Shown here piece after piece: positions 21,827 to 33,237 of a DNA stretch of 64,000 nucleotides (the stretch's first letter is position 1; every line of letters starts with the position of its first letter). The translations under genes were made by a program, and so were the position numbers. A model generated the notes under the pieces. That model did not search any database. It was not told the origin of the DNA and saw only the letters and a program-made list of their open reading frames with translations. This DNA is from Uranotaenia lowii (Eukaryota; Arthropoda; Insecta; Diptera; Culicidae). The DNA lies in NCBI RefSeq assembly GCF_029784155.1, contig NC_073691.1, positions 127,782,714 through 127,846,713 on the forward strand, given 5' to 3'.

Positions 21827-23212
21827 TCAACACTTCGGCTTTTTCTCTCGCAAAGGAGCATTCTTGTTACCGAATATGGCTTTTTTCTTGAAATTAAGCA
21901 CTTCCTCTTCGATGTCTGCAGTATTTATTTGGTGAGCCTTTTTCTTGTGCTTGCCACTTTTTTCCTCCAATGATTTGACCAAGAAATTGCTAGCACGTTT
22001 GTCATCCGATTGTAACTTTATGTAATCGTTATCTACTTGACTCTTTTTCGGTTTTTTAGTCTTCTGAACCAAATCCTCTACCTCGAACGAACCGGATCGT
22101 GTCCAAACCGGTAGTGGAAGCCCTCGAGCTGGTTCTACAATTTCTTCTGATCGAATTCGCTTGGAATAATCTTTTTTCTCGTTTTGTACATGCTTCTTTT
22201 CTCGCTCTGGAGCTTGATCTGGTAGGACATTAGAAACTTTAAATCCGATAGGCCGCGGAGTTACTGGTTCCTCTCGGAATCCGTTGTTTCGCTTCAATCG
22301 CACGGGGTCAGGCGTAACTGGTTCTTCGACAAAGCCGGACTCCAATTTCATCAAGGCTTTTAATTTTCCGCTCTGCTTTCGTGGTGGTGTTACTTCCACA
22401 TCAGTTGTTACGGCTGTCGAATTTCCGTGTGACATTTTCTGCTTTTTGACCACTTTCACGATCGGTTCACTTAAGCATTGTTTCAAGTTTTTCAACTGCT
22501 GATCAAACGAAGTTGTAGGATAGACAGGGGTGCTATTTTCTTGGTGTAGTAGTACAATTTTTTGTTTAGGATCAACGAGTACATGTTCATTAGTTTGAAC
22601 TTCAGATTTCTTGGACATTGGTATTTCAACGTTTTTCGGATTCGACTCCGGCTGTTTTACTACGTTTCTTTTTTTGTTTATTTTACTTGAAGATACGCGT
22701 GGGTTTATCTTCTTTTCCGGCTCAGATTGATCTGGTATTTTATCTTTCAGTGTTTTGCCCTTTTTCTTGCCCAACGATTGTTTTGCATTCAATTCATCTA
22801 TTTGCGTTTTGTAAGCTGCAAATGCAGAAATATTTTGTTTTACTAAGGGTTCTGCAACGTTTTCTACATTACTATCTCCAAACAGCTCTTCAACTAAAGA
22901 CTTTTTCTTTTTCTTGCCCTTAATGTCGAATTTGGCCCCTATTCCAGCAGCCTGCGAATCGTTATCATTTTCCTTGTTCAGTTGCTGAGCTAGTTTGGCG
23001 GCTTTCTTAGCCTTCTTGCGTTCCCTCTTAGCTTCTAATAAAGCCTGCTTGCGTTTCAGGGCTCTTGCTAGCTGTTCTTTTTTTGTTTCGCCAAGCTCTT
23101 CAAGCATGTAGTTAATTTGCTTCTTCTTCTTCTTTTTTTTCTTGAGCTGTTCTTCTAATGTTTCATCAGCATTTTCACCACTTTCCGTGTCTTTAATTCG
23201 ACGTTTTTCATC
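21827..23212 (-). CDS. Exon 5 (last) of the 1489-residue gene
   Basis: The acceptor TTCGTTTTAG precedes 23212. The exon codes 461 residues from DEKRRIKDTE to the stop at 21827. It includes a run of eight Lys, a Lys/Arg-rich helix (KREERKKAKK-like region) and a tandem motif EEPVTPDPVRLKRNNG / EEPVTPRPIGFKVSN. The motif LPLPVWTRSGSFEVED near the C-terminus looks like a conserved block. Confidence 0.88.
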   Translation of the reverse strand, partial: DEKRRIKDTESGENADETLEEQLKKKKKKKKQINYMLEELGETKKEQLARALKRKQALLEAKRERKKAKKAAKLAQQLNKENDNDSQAAGIGAKFDIKGKKKKKSLVEELFGDSNVENVAEPLVKQNISAFAAYKTQIDELNAKQSLGKKKGKTLKDKIPDQSEPEKKINPRVSSSKINKKRNVVKQPESNPKNVEIPMSKKSEVQTNEHVLVDPKQKIVLLHQENSTPVYPTTSFDQQLKNLKQCLSEPIVKVVKKQKMSHGNSTAVTTDVEVTPPRKQSGKLKALMKLESGFVEEPVTPDPVRLKRNNGFREEPVTPRPIGFKVSNVLPDQAPEREKKHVQNEKKDYSKRIRSEEIVEPARGLPLPVWTRSGSFEVEDLVQKTKKPKKSQVDNDYIKLQSDDKRASNFLVKSLEEKSGKHKKKAHQINTADIEEEVLNFKKKAIFGNKNAPLREKKPKC

Positions 23213-26200
23213 CTAAAACGAACGGTGCAATAGTTAGATTGTATACCGATTGGCATAAAGTCATTTGGCATAAAGCCGTTTGGCATAACGCCGTTTGGCA
23301 TAAAGTCGTTTGGCATAATGGCCGTTTGGCATAATGGACGTTTGGCATAATGATAATTTGGCATAGTGGCCGTTTGGCATAATTGGTATAAAATGATGGA
23401 TCGAAATTTCGAGGAAGCCTCCTCACGCTCCGCGTTCGAACTAAAATGCAGTATGGTCCTTACGCTTCGCGTTGCAGACCGGGCTAGGGGATTGTCCCTA
23501 GCTTTGGGTAAACCTAGAAACACGGGGCCTTCCTAGGGATTTGATTAAACCTAGAAAATCGGTTTATTGAAAAAAAAAACTTATGTATTTTAATTTTTAG
23601 CAACATTTTATGTTACATTATAAATTTTTATATTTTTATGCCAAACGGACATTATGCCAAATAGCCATTATGCCAAACGGCCAGTCTGCCAAATTACCAT
23701 TATGCCAAATTTTATGCCAAACGACTTTTATGCCAAACGGCTTTATGCCAAATGACTTTAGGCCAAACGGCGTAGGACCCCATAGTTACTATAATGTTAT
23801 GTTTGATCAACAAGAATCGAAAACTTACCTTTTTCTGCTGCCGCAAAGTTGCTGTTGATTTTTTCCTAGCTTTATCAGCACGAACTATCTCGTTGCATCG
23901 ATTCAGGATAGCTTCGTGGTCGAACTCGTTGACATCTTTTGGAGTTATTTTTTTTGGCAGAATATTTTTCTTAACCTGACCTTTCACGCTACTATCCGCA
24001 ACGGATGTTTGCAAAACTTTTTCATTTGAATCTTTTCCGAGCATGTTTGGTGTTTGCTTCGTTGGAAATATAGTTGTGTCCTTTTTCAACTTTTCGGTCG
24101 ATGATTGTTGAGGTGATGAGGCGTCTGCGGTACGAACCGATGATTCTTTTTTCTTTGCGGAAACTAACGCTGCTGGGTTAGTAACCATTCCAATCGACTG
24201 AATTTGCGTAACCTGTACATCAATTTGTTCGATTTCGGGATCAGTTGCGCCTGATATATTTATAGTGTGTCGTTTAGATTTTTTGTTAGCTGATGATGAG
24301 TAGAAATCTGATCCAATCAGGGCGGGCGTAGGTAGCGACTTGCGAAATCGAATGGGTGAGTTGTCACCGTCATTTGGATCAACGGAATCATGACTTGGGG
24401 ACTTAGAAGCATTTTGGAATTCGTTCAAAACTTTTATTGGAAATCTATCTCCAATCAGTTGTTGTTTTTTAGGTTTTGTGGCAGGTGAACTTATAATGTC
24501 CTGAGTTTTTTCCGTTATTCCACGGTTAGGCGATTGTTCCAGAGCATTAATCGTGTTTCGTTTACAGTTCTTATCCTGAACCATCAGAGAATCTATGCCT
24601 GTTGAACAGGTTGCCGGTAGAGATTTACGTGTTTTATCGGTGGCATTTTTGGTTGTGTATGAGGTTGGAGACTCATATTTGGAAGATTTTGACGAAGAAG
24701 ACTTTTTCAATGGAGACAATGGAGACTTCTCTGGCGTTGTTGGAGCCTGTAGAGAACTTTTCTCTGATTTAGTTTCATCATTATCTTCCTGGGCACTAGA
24801 ATCTTGCTCTGAAAGGATTCGCTTTCTCTTTTTTTGTTTGGGATTTATTTGTTCTTCTTCAGATTCCAAATCATCGCCGGTACCTTCCAAAAGACTTTCC
24901 GATTCATTATCGGATACAACAAAAGAATCCTCATCGTTACTCTCTTCCTCCTGATCCTCGCTGTCTTCACTGCCAATTGTTTCCCCATGATCTTCAATTT
25001 CATTTTCTTCCATCTCTCGACGAGTCTCGGAATCCATTGAATCACCCGATTGATAGTCATCAACCTCCATAGCTTCGTCATCAATGAAACTGTTTTGTTC
25101 AGAAGAAGCCCGTTCCAGTAGTTCGGACGCTTGCACTTCTTCATCCCCATCTTCGTCTTCGTCTTCCGAAACAGCTAACATTTTTTTAGGTGACTTATTC
25201 TGCAAAGATTTTTGTAACGATTCGTTTAATTTTTCACTTTTGGCGGCTTCAAGTTTCTCTTCTTCCTGTTTCCGTACGCTGAAAACATCGATTCCCTTTT
25301 CGTTGCTGCCCTTGATGGATGGGCTCCAGGAATGTTTCACGTTCACGTTATGGGTCTCTGAACAATCATCTTTTGGCTTTTTCTTCTCGGACGTTGCGAT
25401 CGGCGTGCTGGAAAAATCTGTACGAATGTGACAAAAATGGGATTTGGGGTTTTCCGATCGTATAGCTGCTTTCGGTGTTCCCAACAACGATATTGAAATA
25501 TCCGCTTTATTCAGATTTTGCTTGACGTCTTCGACCACATTCGCTAAAGATTGATCAAAACTTGTGTCATTGGTCTCACTTTGAATGCTCTGACTTCTAG
25601 ATGTTTCTTCAGGTGTGATAGCAGCTTCTGTAGTTTTTGTAACATTCACTGGAGCGGCATCGACTGCTTTTGGAGAATCACTAAAAGTTTCGTTGATTTC
25701 AAATCCATCTGACAGATGTGGCTGCAAACAATAAGGATTTTTTCATATCTAATCCAATCAATGTGAACTCAATTGATTTCAAACAGAAATATTTGTTTTT
25801 GTGAAAATGCGAACTTATATACAGTACCGTTCATAATTGTATAGAAAATGGAAGCAAGCGCACTGTCACTTCGACTTTGAACTTCCATAGCTTTATACTC
25901 TGATGACAGTTTTTAATCAATTTTTTTGCGTTAGATAGATCAACTATCACACTATTATCACACAAAATTTGAGCTCTCTCGAGTTTGTGTGGCCTGAGAA
26001 ACAGTAATTTTACGAAACTTTCAAACTCATTCAAACTGCAATATCTCTGAAACTACGCAACATTGTTTATTGAACTTTTGCACAGTGATTGTTGAAGTAT
26101 AAAGCTAGCAGGTCTGAAGTTTTCGAAAAGTTCTATCGATGAGATCAACAGTTACGCGAGGTGCAATATTTCAGGCATGAACCTTGAATTGCGATTTCTA

Positions 26201-29200
26201 TAGAATTTTAGACGAATGTTTTCATAGGAAAATCATATTATCTGTTTAACAACCAGTTAATCTATTTCAACCGAAAAATCACAACAATATCGTGAGATTT
26301 TGATTTCAAAACACAAATGGACCATTTATTCCATTTTTTCTTTTCTTCATTGCTTTTGCCAGACATTTTTTGTCTGATTGGTGGAGGAAATGATATTGTT
26401 CTCATAAATCGTCCAAAATTCTATAGAAATCGCATTTCAAGGTTCATGCCTGAAATATTGCACCTCGCGTAAATTTTGATCTCATCGATAGAACTTATCG
26501 AAAACTTCAGGCATGCTAGCTTCATATTTCAACAATCACTGTGCAAAATTTCAATAAAAAATTTAGCGTAGTTATAGAGATATTGCAGTTTGAATGAGAA
26601 AAGTCCAAAAAGTCCGATTTTCGTAAAATTACTGTTTCTCAGGCCACACAAACTCCATAAAGCTCAAATTTTGTGATATGATAGTGCGATAGTTGATCTT
26701 TCTAACGCAAAAAAAATTTGATCTAAAAATATCATTAGAGTAAAAAGTTATGGAAGTTTAAAGTCGAAGTGACAGTGCGCTTGCTTCCATTTTCTATACA
26801 ATTATGAACGGTACTGTATATGCTTAGGTAAAGAAATAAATTGACAAACTTATGAAACCTAGCCCAAGATCTGTATAAAAAAAAGTGTTGAATGACAAAA
26901 ATTTCAAATCTATTTTCTAGGGAACCAAAATATTTATATTTAATACTAAGCACATGCAAATCATAATTTGAAACAGTTATATGATTTATTCTTCAGGAGA
27001 AATGAGCCTTCGCCATGGAACTGAAAAACGATCGAGTTTTTTCTTATTTATACTGATTGAAGACATTTTATAAAAGTAGAAGGCCTTTAATAAACTACTT
27101 GTAAATAATGATTGAAAACATGGTTTTAAACTTGAATTTGAAATGCAGATCACATCAAACGGGTATCGGAAAAATATTCGAAGATAGAGAACTTGGAAAA
27201 AAGTAAAAAAGGGGATTGCGAAGAATAAGTAAAACATTTTTTGTTCAAATTATGGTCCTCAGTACTTCTGTCACTTTCCCGGCGATGCAAATGTGATATT
27301 CAATATCTGATGGAAAAGCATGAAAACAAGAATGAATACTTACGTCAACAGAATCTTCATTAAGTTTTGGGCACTTCGATCCACTAGTGATTGAAACCGG
27401 AGTCTTTGGGTAGGAACTTTGATTCTGTCGCGGCGGTGTGCCAGTTTCGTCGAATTTTACACTCCGCTGCAGTTGGTTCTTACTAGGACTTTGAGAAACT
27501 TTTTGCGGAGTTTCAGCTTTCGGTGAATTGCCAAATTCGCCGGAAGGTGTTTGTGGATCTCTTGCGACAGACTTAGTCGGAGTTTTTTTCAGTAAACTTG
27601 GGCTGCTCTTTTTTGTTGATCCTGGAAGACTTGGTTGCTCGATTTTTGAAGATTTGTTGAATTCCTCGGTAGTAGGTTGAAATTCGTGCTTGGTAGGAGT
27701 TTTTTTCGGTGAACATTTACTGTCCTTTGAAGGCTCCGATACATTTGGATCAAGGTTTGTGGAAATGGATGATAGGTTTTGCGAAGCTTTAGAACTATCA
27801 AGAACAATTACCACATCTTGAGCATTTCCCGTAGAATCGTTAAGTTGGTTGGAGCTATTCTGTTCCGTTTCATTTGATTCAGTATCCTCGGGTTTAGAAG
27901 AATCAATGGTGGTATTTTTACCAGCCACTGGAGAGGCCGAGATAGATCGGTTACGCAACTTGCGCACGTCTAAATCGCTAAGATCAGTTTCCGCGATTGA
28001 AGAGTTGCTCTTTTCTTCCTCTTTTTCATCATCTTCCGTAATTGTGGGCGGTGCAACACTTAGACGAGATTTGGTAGCCTTAGGAGTAGTGACAGGCAAA
28101 GAACTTAGTGAGCCATCTTCCGACGTTACGCTATTTCTGCGCGTCATCCGTCTGGTTGCAGTAGGCGCCGTCTGCGGCGTAACAGTTACGTCCTGTTAAA
28201 TAGTCAAACCGTAATAGATTTAAAAAAGGTTTAGAAATTCTGTAGGCATAAGTATTATAAGATTTTAACTTTACAAAAACACATTAAATTGGCTGAGGCA
28301 ATCCAAGATAGGTAGATCAATAGGTATAATAACATTGTGCTTAACCTCAATCGACAGAACCGTGTAAACGCAAGGTCAAAAATAGTTATGAAATTTCGAA
28401 CGATATGTATAGGATTTAAAACAAAATTACAATTTATGGAAAATTGAGGAATCTTATTGTTCAAATAAGTGATCAGTCGCATTCTTCGAAATAACTTGTG
28501 TATCAATAAGTAAAATTTATGTTTGTTGTAAACTGGGGTAGCACGGATACAAGAGTAGTTACTTAACACATCATATTAAAATAGACGATTCATTGACGAG
28601 ATAAAATACGTTGCGACTAAACGTTTACAATACAAGACATAAAATGAGTAGTTTTTGTTGTTGTTTTCTACCCGTCGGTTCGCGCGTCGATTAGCTGACA
28701 GAAAGGCTGCCAGCAGTGAGCCCAGTGGTATTGTTGTAGGGTGTTTCACGCCATAACATCTCCTCCCTTAATACAGCAGGTGCGAGCTGACCGGATCGTC
28801 GGTCTTCTGGTTCGCGAAGAACGACGAGGCACCTGCACAGCTGTTCGCTCGCTAATATGAACTCCACATGCATGGTCACTGATGATGAGGGAGAAGGAGA
28901 CGTTGAGAGAGAGAGAGACGGGACATCGGTGAAATATTTGGAGATTATTGGAACCGAACTTCTCCCCTCTCGAATGTCTCGAAATGGTTCAGCCTTGCTG
29001 TACGATTGTGCTGTGGTGAAGTGCTGGATACTGCATTTTTGGGACGTGGTGCTGCCTCAAATGACTCCAACTATGTGGATGGTTTGGCACTCTGATTGCA
29101 AAAAAGAGGAAATCGGCACCGACTAGAGCCCAAAAGCGTCGAGCAAATCGATACCGAGCACGTTGAACGATTTGTCGACCACGTGAAATGTCCCACGGCG

Positions 29201-32189
29201 CTACTGCCATTGACGTTGATGTCACACTGGAACTTGAAAAGGAGCCAGAGGGGGGCACCAGAAACCGTAGATTATCTAGTGCGGGGGTGGTGGAAGGCTT
29301 CCCGATTTGCTCCCACACACGCTTCGATACCACACTGATGTCGGATCCAGTGTCCAACTGCAGTTGCACTTCAGCACCGTTAAGATGAGCTCGAACAAAT
29401 TTTCGTTTTTGTTGCACTTCATACACTTTCACTGTAGCAAAAAATACTGGTTTTTCAATAATATCTTTTTTATTCACCAGCCGATTATTTTTCCTGTTTG
29501 ATTTTATTAAAGTCTAAGTTAAGAAAAATATTTCACTCGAAGACTCGAAAAGTTATTGCGGTTCGAAGATTGTATTTCGGTCGAAAATTCTCGTATAAGT
29601 AAATCGCAATGCGTTAAAAATACTTATTGCGTGTTAGACAAAGTTTGCGGCCTTTGAACCGCAATAACTTTTTTGTTTCAAGTTCAATCGTGTTACAGTC
29701 TTCGAGTGAAATGTTTGTCTCAACTTAGGCTTCAATCAAATCAATCAGAAAAAACAATCGGCTTGTGAAGAAAAAAGTTTTTATTGAATAACCAGTATTT
29801 TTTGCTTCTCCCGAGCATTATACCCTAAAATCATATTCAGGTTTGAGACTCAAACAACCCCTCCCCATGGTCAGATCGTGCTGAAAATTGGCATGTGACC
29901 TTCTGGTAAGCTAAAAAATAATTTCGACTAGGAGCGAATTTACCATGTTGATTTCTTCCTATATTATGATTAGTAAACTGCGGTTCGTTCAATTATTCAA
30001 AAATGCAGAAAATTACTGTCATGGTAAAGTAACCGTAACTTCTTCAATTTTCAACCGATTTTGAAAAATAACCATTTGAAATTTTTTTTTGAATTCACAT
30101 AAGGTTAATAGAAAACCAGATTTTTTAAATGCTAACATCGAGTCTAAAACATTCACTCAAACAAAAAAATTTCTAAAAAAATGCGTTTTTTATATTTTTT
30201 CTTTCATGAAGCCACTAATATCAACAATACTGTTGATGATGGGCAAAAATGATGTTCAGATGATCTATAGCAAATTGGTTCACCTTCAATATGCAAAACA
30301 GAGATTTCAAATTACTGTTATGCAGTCAGCGATATTTCAATCTAATACTGTATTTGTTTTCTCCACGCGTGGAGTGTTCCACCGTACCGACCGTACCCGA
30401 TAAAAACAAACACAAATCGTCGCCAGTGTATTGCTACCTCGCTCACTCACACGCTCTCTCGCAACACTGACAAAATTTTCGGGGCAACACCGCCCGATGG
30501 CAGTGCAACACCAGGTCAAAACCAGTGCAACACCGTCCGAATAAACAAACAGTTTGACAGCACCTAGTGGTGCACCAGTGCAACACTAGTGCAACACTCG
30601 GCATAAACAAATACGGTATAAGCTCATGTACTTTTTTATTTTTCCAAAATTTCGTATTTGGAGCATAACTCAAAAACTATTCTACTGGATTTTTTTTAAA
30701 TTTCATTTTCAGATTCAGCGCCCGATTTTACATTAAAAATATAGGTCGGTCAATTAAGTTCACGATATTTTTTAAATTTTGTAAACTAATGTAATTCGTC
30801 CAAAAGGTCAACCAAAATATATTTTTACCATTTAAAGCATTATAGATGGCTCTGAAGTACTCACTTCCAACAGATATACTTTTAAAGCAGATTTGTTTTT
30901 CCAAGACACACATTGGTTACCATGGCTAGATCAAAGATACCGTCACTTCAAGATAAAGAAGTGGGCTTTGCCGCGAACATTAATTCTTTTATACGAACTT
31001 TCGATGTTCGCAACGCCACCTTAAGAGTTGGGGCAACAAGATTCATGCATCTAGCCATGGTAACCAATGTGTGTCTTGGAAAAATAAATCTGCTTTAAAA
31101 GTATAACTGTTGGAAGTGAGTACTTCAGAGCCATCTACAATGCTTTAAATGGTAAAAATATATTTTGGTTGACCTTTCGGACGAATTATTAACCATATAT
31201 TGCCATTCGGAAAAAAATGATTTGAATTTGAATTAAACCGAAACTCTGCTTTTCAAATTTTACTCTGTTCGAGAAGAAAATAATCTATTGAATGCTCAAT
31301 TGGAAATCTTTTTGTTCATAAAAACAAGTATGTTGAAATTGATACCAACAGTGCGAATACGAACAACGGTTGCTTTGATAATTTTGTATGTTATTTGACG
31401 TTGAAGTTGTTGAATACTCAAACCATCGACCCCCATGGAGGGTGTACAAGCTATTTTAGTCGCCTGTTATGATACCCCTTCTCAGAAGGGAGCAGCACTG
31501 AGCGTATAGAAAGAATTTTCGATAAGTTACATGGGTCTGGCTAGATGCATGAATCTTGTTGCCCGAACTCTTAAGGTGGCGTTGCGAACATCGAAAGTCC
31601 GTATAGAAGAATAATTCTTACATTAATTATTAATGTTCGCGGCAAAGCCCACTTCTTTATCATGAAGTGACGGTATCTTTGCCCTAACTATAATTTTATA
31701 TCGTTGGGCTGACGTTAAATCAATAAAGAACAACTATCAATCAAACCTACAAATTGGACATAGGAGCCAGTCAAAGTGTAAGTACCTGGGAAGGACGTCT
31801 CCTAGGAGTCCGACGAACATCTTGAGAATTGTTCAAAGTGTCTTCCGAAATCGAAGCCGTTCGTTGATGGCGTCCCGTTTTTGTTTCAGAAACCGAGGTG
31901 GTTTCTTTTTTAACGCCTCGTGCAGGCTTCTGGACAGCAACCGGTGAGCCAATTTCACTGCTCGCCTTTTGGATTGATCCAGTCTCCTGAATTGGATCCA
32001 AGGGTGCAATTTTTTTGCTGGTGCTAGCTTTCGGTGTACCCGTGTTGGCAGTAGTATCCTGATCGATTGATCGTCTTCGAAGGGCACCTCTGGTAACTGG
32101 TTGAAACACGCAATGAGTCGAGATTAAAAAAAAACAAACACATTTTCGAGTCGCTTACCCCTTGTAGAAGATTCTTCTTCCGGATTCAT
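21827..32189 (-). CDS. Charged, low-complexity, probably nucleolar protein, 5 exons, 1489 residues
   Basis: Exons on the minus strand: 32159-32189, 31786-32096, 27344-28192, 23829-25721, 21827-23212. All introns are GT-AG; the first splits a codon after base 1 and the others are phase 0. The spliced CDS of 4470 bases stays open from MNPEEESSTR to EKKPKC. The protein has no recognisable enzyme domain. It is Ser/Thr/Pro/Glu/Lys-rich, with acidic blocks in exon 4 (EDEDEDGDEEV), a Lys-rich run (LKKKKKKKKQ) and long Lys/Arg helices in exon 5. Short basophilic sites of the R-x-S/T-I/L kind recur. This composition suits a nucleolar or chromatin scaffold; the Drosophila Slender lobes protein has similar length and character, but that link is a guess. 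Confidence 0.85.
23244..23790. mobile_element. Foldback repeat built of TTTGGCATAA units, in intron 4
   Basis: The left arm (23250-23385) has about ten TTTGGCATAA-type words spaced 15-17 bp. The right arm (23638-23775) has about ten complementary TTATGCCAAACGG words. The 250-bp centre is unrelated. The arms can fold on each other in many registers. It lies wholly inside the intron at 23213-23828. Confidence 0.75.
23829..25721 (-). CDS. Exon 4 of the 1489-residue gene
   Basis: The acceptor TTGTTTGCAG precedes 25721 and donor GTAAGT follows 23829, both phase 0. It codes 631 residues from PHLSDGFEIN to LRQQKK. A central acidic region (about residues 610-730 of the protein) is followed by repeated RKSLP and KR[NH]TIN sites and basic segments. 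Confidence 0.87.
25822..26816. mobile_element. Tc1/mariner-type foldback element, TA duplication, in intron 3
   Basis: CAGTACCGTTCATAATTG at the left is the exact inverse of the right end, and both are flanked by TA. Inverted similarity reaches about 400 bp on each side, leaving a centre of about 170 bp. No transposase ORF remains. Confidence 0.88.
27344..28192 (-). CDS. Exon 3 of the 1489-residue gene
   Basis: The acceptor TATTTAACAG precedes 28192; donor GTAAGT follows 27344; both are phase 0. It codes 283 residues from DVTVTPQTAP to NEDSVD. It is Ser/Thr-rich with many SP/TP sites (KKTPTK repeated) and sites such as RRNSV and RNRSI. Confidence 0.87.
28193..28758 (-). repeat. Putative 3' LTR of a deleted Ty3/gypsy element
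   Basis: On the minus strand AGGGAGGAGA (28759-28768) is a polypurine tract directly followed by TGTTATGGCGTGAAACAC, a typical LTR start at 28758. The other LTR boundary is not defined and may lie well before 28193. Confidence 0.5.
28760..29437 (-). pseudogene. Deleted Ty3/gypsy pol: protease joined to polyprotein tail
   Basis: The minus-strand frame 28989-29477 contains the retroviral-type aspartic protease signature QLDTGSDISVVSKRVWEQIG. After a short gap the text ends in a basic tail rich in RRS/TRRPT-like codons at 28780-28880, followed by the polypurine tract. Reverse transcriptase, RNase H and integrase are absent, so an internal deletion joined the two ends. It lies in intron 2 in the same orientation as the host gene. 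Confidence 0.6.
29438..29812. mobile_element. Foldback element in intron 2
   Basis: GCAAAAAATACTGGTTTTTC at the left mirrors TTATTGAATAACCAGTATTTTTTGC at the right. The arms of about 140 bp both include a CTCGAAGACT-like and a TTATTGCGGTTC-like word. It breaks the protease remnant. Confidence 0.65.
30346..30618. mobile_element. MITE, TAA duplication, GTGCAACAC-rich
   Basis: TACTGTATTTGTTT at the left pairs with AAACAAATACGGTA at the right. TAA stands at 30343-30345 and 30619-30621. The interior is full of GTGCAACAC words. A truncated inverse copy starts at 50718 inside element B. Confidence 0.75.
30793..31187. mobile_element. Foldback element with embedded conserved core
   Basis: The 138-bp arms 30793-30930 and 31050-31187 are inverted copies with few differences. 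The centre 30931-31049 is a separate sequence whose inverse copy recurs at 31540-31688. Confidence 0.7.
31540..31688 (-). repeat. Second copy of the foldback core, inverted
   Basis: Nearly the same as the centre of the foldback at 30931-31049, in opposite orientation, including AAAGATACCGTCACTTCA and GATGTTCGCAACGCCACC. It is longer than the first copy by an AATTAATGTAAGAATTATT-like segment. Confidence 0.7.
31786..32096 (-). CDS. Exon 2 of the 1489-residue gene
   Basis: The acceptor TTTCAACCAG precedes 32096. The exon completes a Val codon and codes TRGALRRRSIDQ... ending RRRPSQ before donor GTACTT. It is basic and carries two RRxS-type sites (RRRSI, RTASI). Confidence 0.82.
32159..32189 (-). 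CDS. Exon 1 of the 1489-residue gene
   Basis: The ATG at 32189 reads MNPEEESSTR plus one base, then donor GTAAGC. No other in-frame start fits the phase-1 junction with exon 2. AATGTAAA precedes the ATG, and stops occur upstream. Confidence 0.8.
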
Positions 32190-32393
32190 TTTACATTAAT
32201 TTATATCAGAAATAATTAAAAAAAAAACGTTTAAACTCTGTAAAATCAAGTAAAATCCAACAATTTTTGAAAACCGTAGCTAGCAAAACTCCCGCTCCAC
32301 GTTTTTCAACTTCAAATTACGCACAACAAAACGACGATAAAGTTTGACAGCTTAGTTCGCGAATAAGAAGAAAAGATCCGAAAATGATGATTT

Positions 32394-33128
32394 CAAGCGT
32401 GAGTTTTCAAAAGGACGTATGTAACATCAGACAAAATCTGAGAAAAAGGAGGGACAAAATTATGTTAATATAAATAAATGCTATTTAAAGCTGTTTGATC
32501 TAGAATCAAGTTTTATCATGGCAGCTGTAGGAAAAACAATAATGTTTTAATTATAGGTTTGAGCATACTGGATTTTTTGCTGTTTCCTAGTGAATTTGTT
32601 AAAAAAAATATTTTACACCGTATTGTTGAGTTTTTTTTCACATACGCCATAATGATTCGTCGTTGTGACAGTTTAATATTTACATACACCCTTTATGATT
32701 CGTCGCTTGGACAAATTGTTTTCATTATGCGTCAAATCAGATACGTCGGTTTTTTCACATCATTGCAGATGCGTCAGTTTTAAAATAATAATTATTTTAA
32801 AACTGACGCATCTGCAATGATGTGAAAAAACCGACGTATCTGATTTGACGCATACGACGGTTTGCTGCGATCCTATCTGCTGTGTGTGCGATATTATTTG
32901 TTTTGACAGATGCGTCGTTTTACCAAAAAGAGGTGTAAAGAAGAATTTCGAAAACACTGAGAAAAGATGACATAGGTCGTTTGTATATTTTTTTAACTAA
33001 CGGCATATTATTTTTTTTTGTACAAACAGTTAATTCATACAGAAGAAAATAAAATTTACTATACCGTGCAAACAGTAACTCAATTTGTTTACTTTTGCGA
33101 CATACGTCCTTTTGAAAACTCACGCTTG
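32394..33128. mobile_element. Foldback element with perfect 62-bp-arm palindrome
   Basis: CAAGCGTGAGTTTTCAAAAG at the left mirrors CTTTTGAAAACTCACGCTTG at the right, and ATTT flanks both sides. The interior has repeated GCGTC/GACGC words. At its centre, 32727-32788 and 32792-32853 are perfect inverted repeats separated by only three bases. Confidence 0.8.
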
Positions 33129-33237
33129 ATTTGAAAATTTCGCCCTCGCCCCGCCGTTAATTGCTCGAAAATCTCGCGTAACAATTCAAAAAGACGGAAC
33201 TAGCACACTCAGAAAAATACTATTATGTATGCCATAA

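Noticed and set aside
31437..31505. Short GC-rich word group (CCCCATGGAGGGTG, TTAGTCGCCTGTTATGA) as an RNA gene or SINE
   Set aside because: It has no A/B box pair, tail or second copy in the window to support it.
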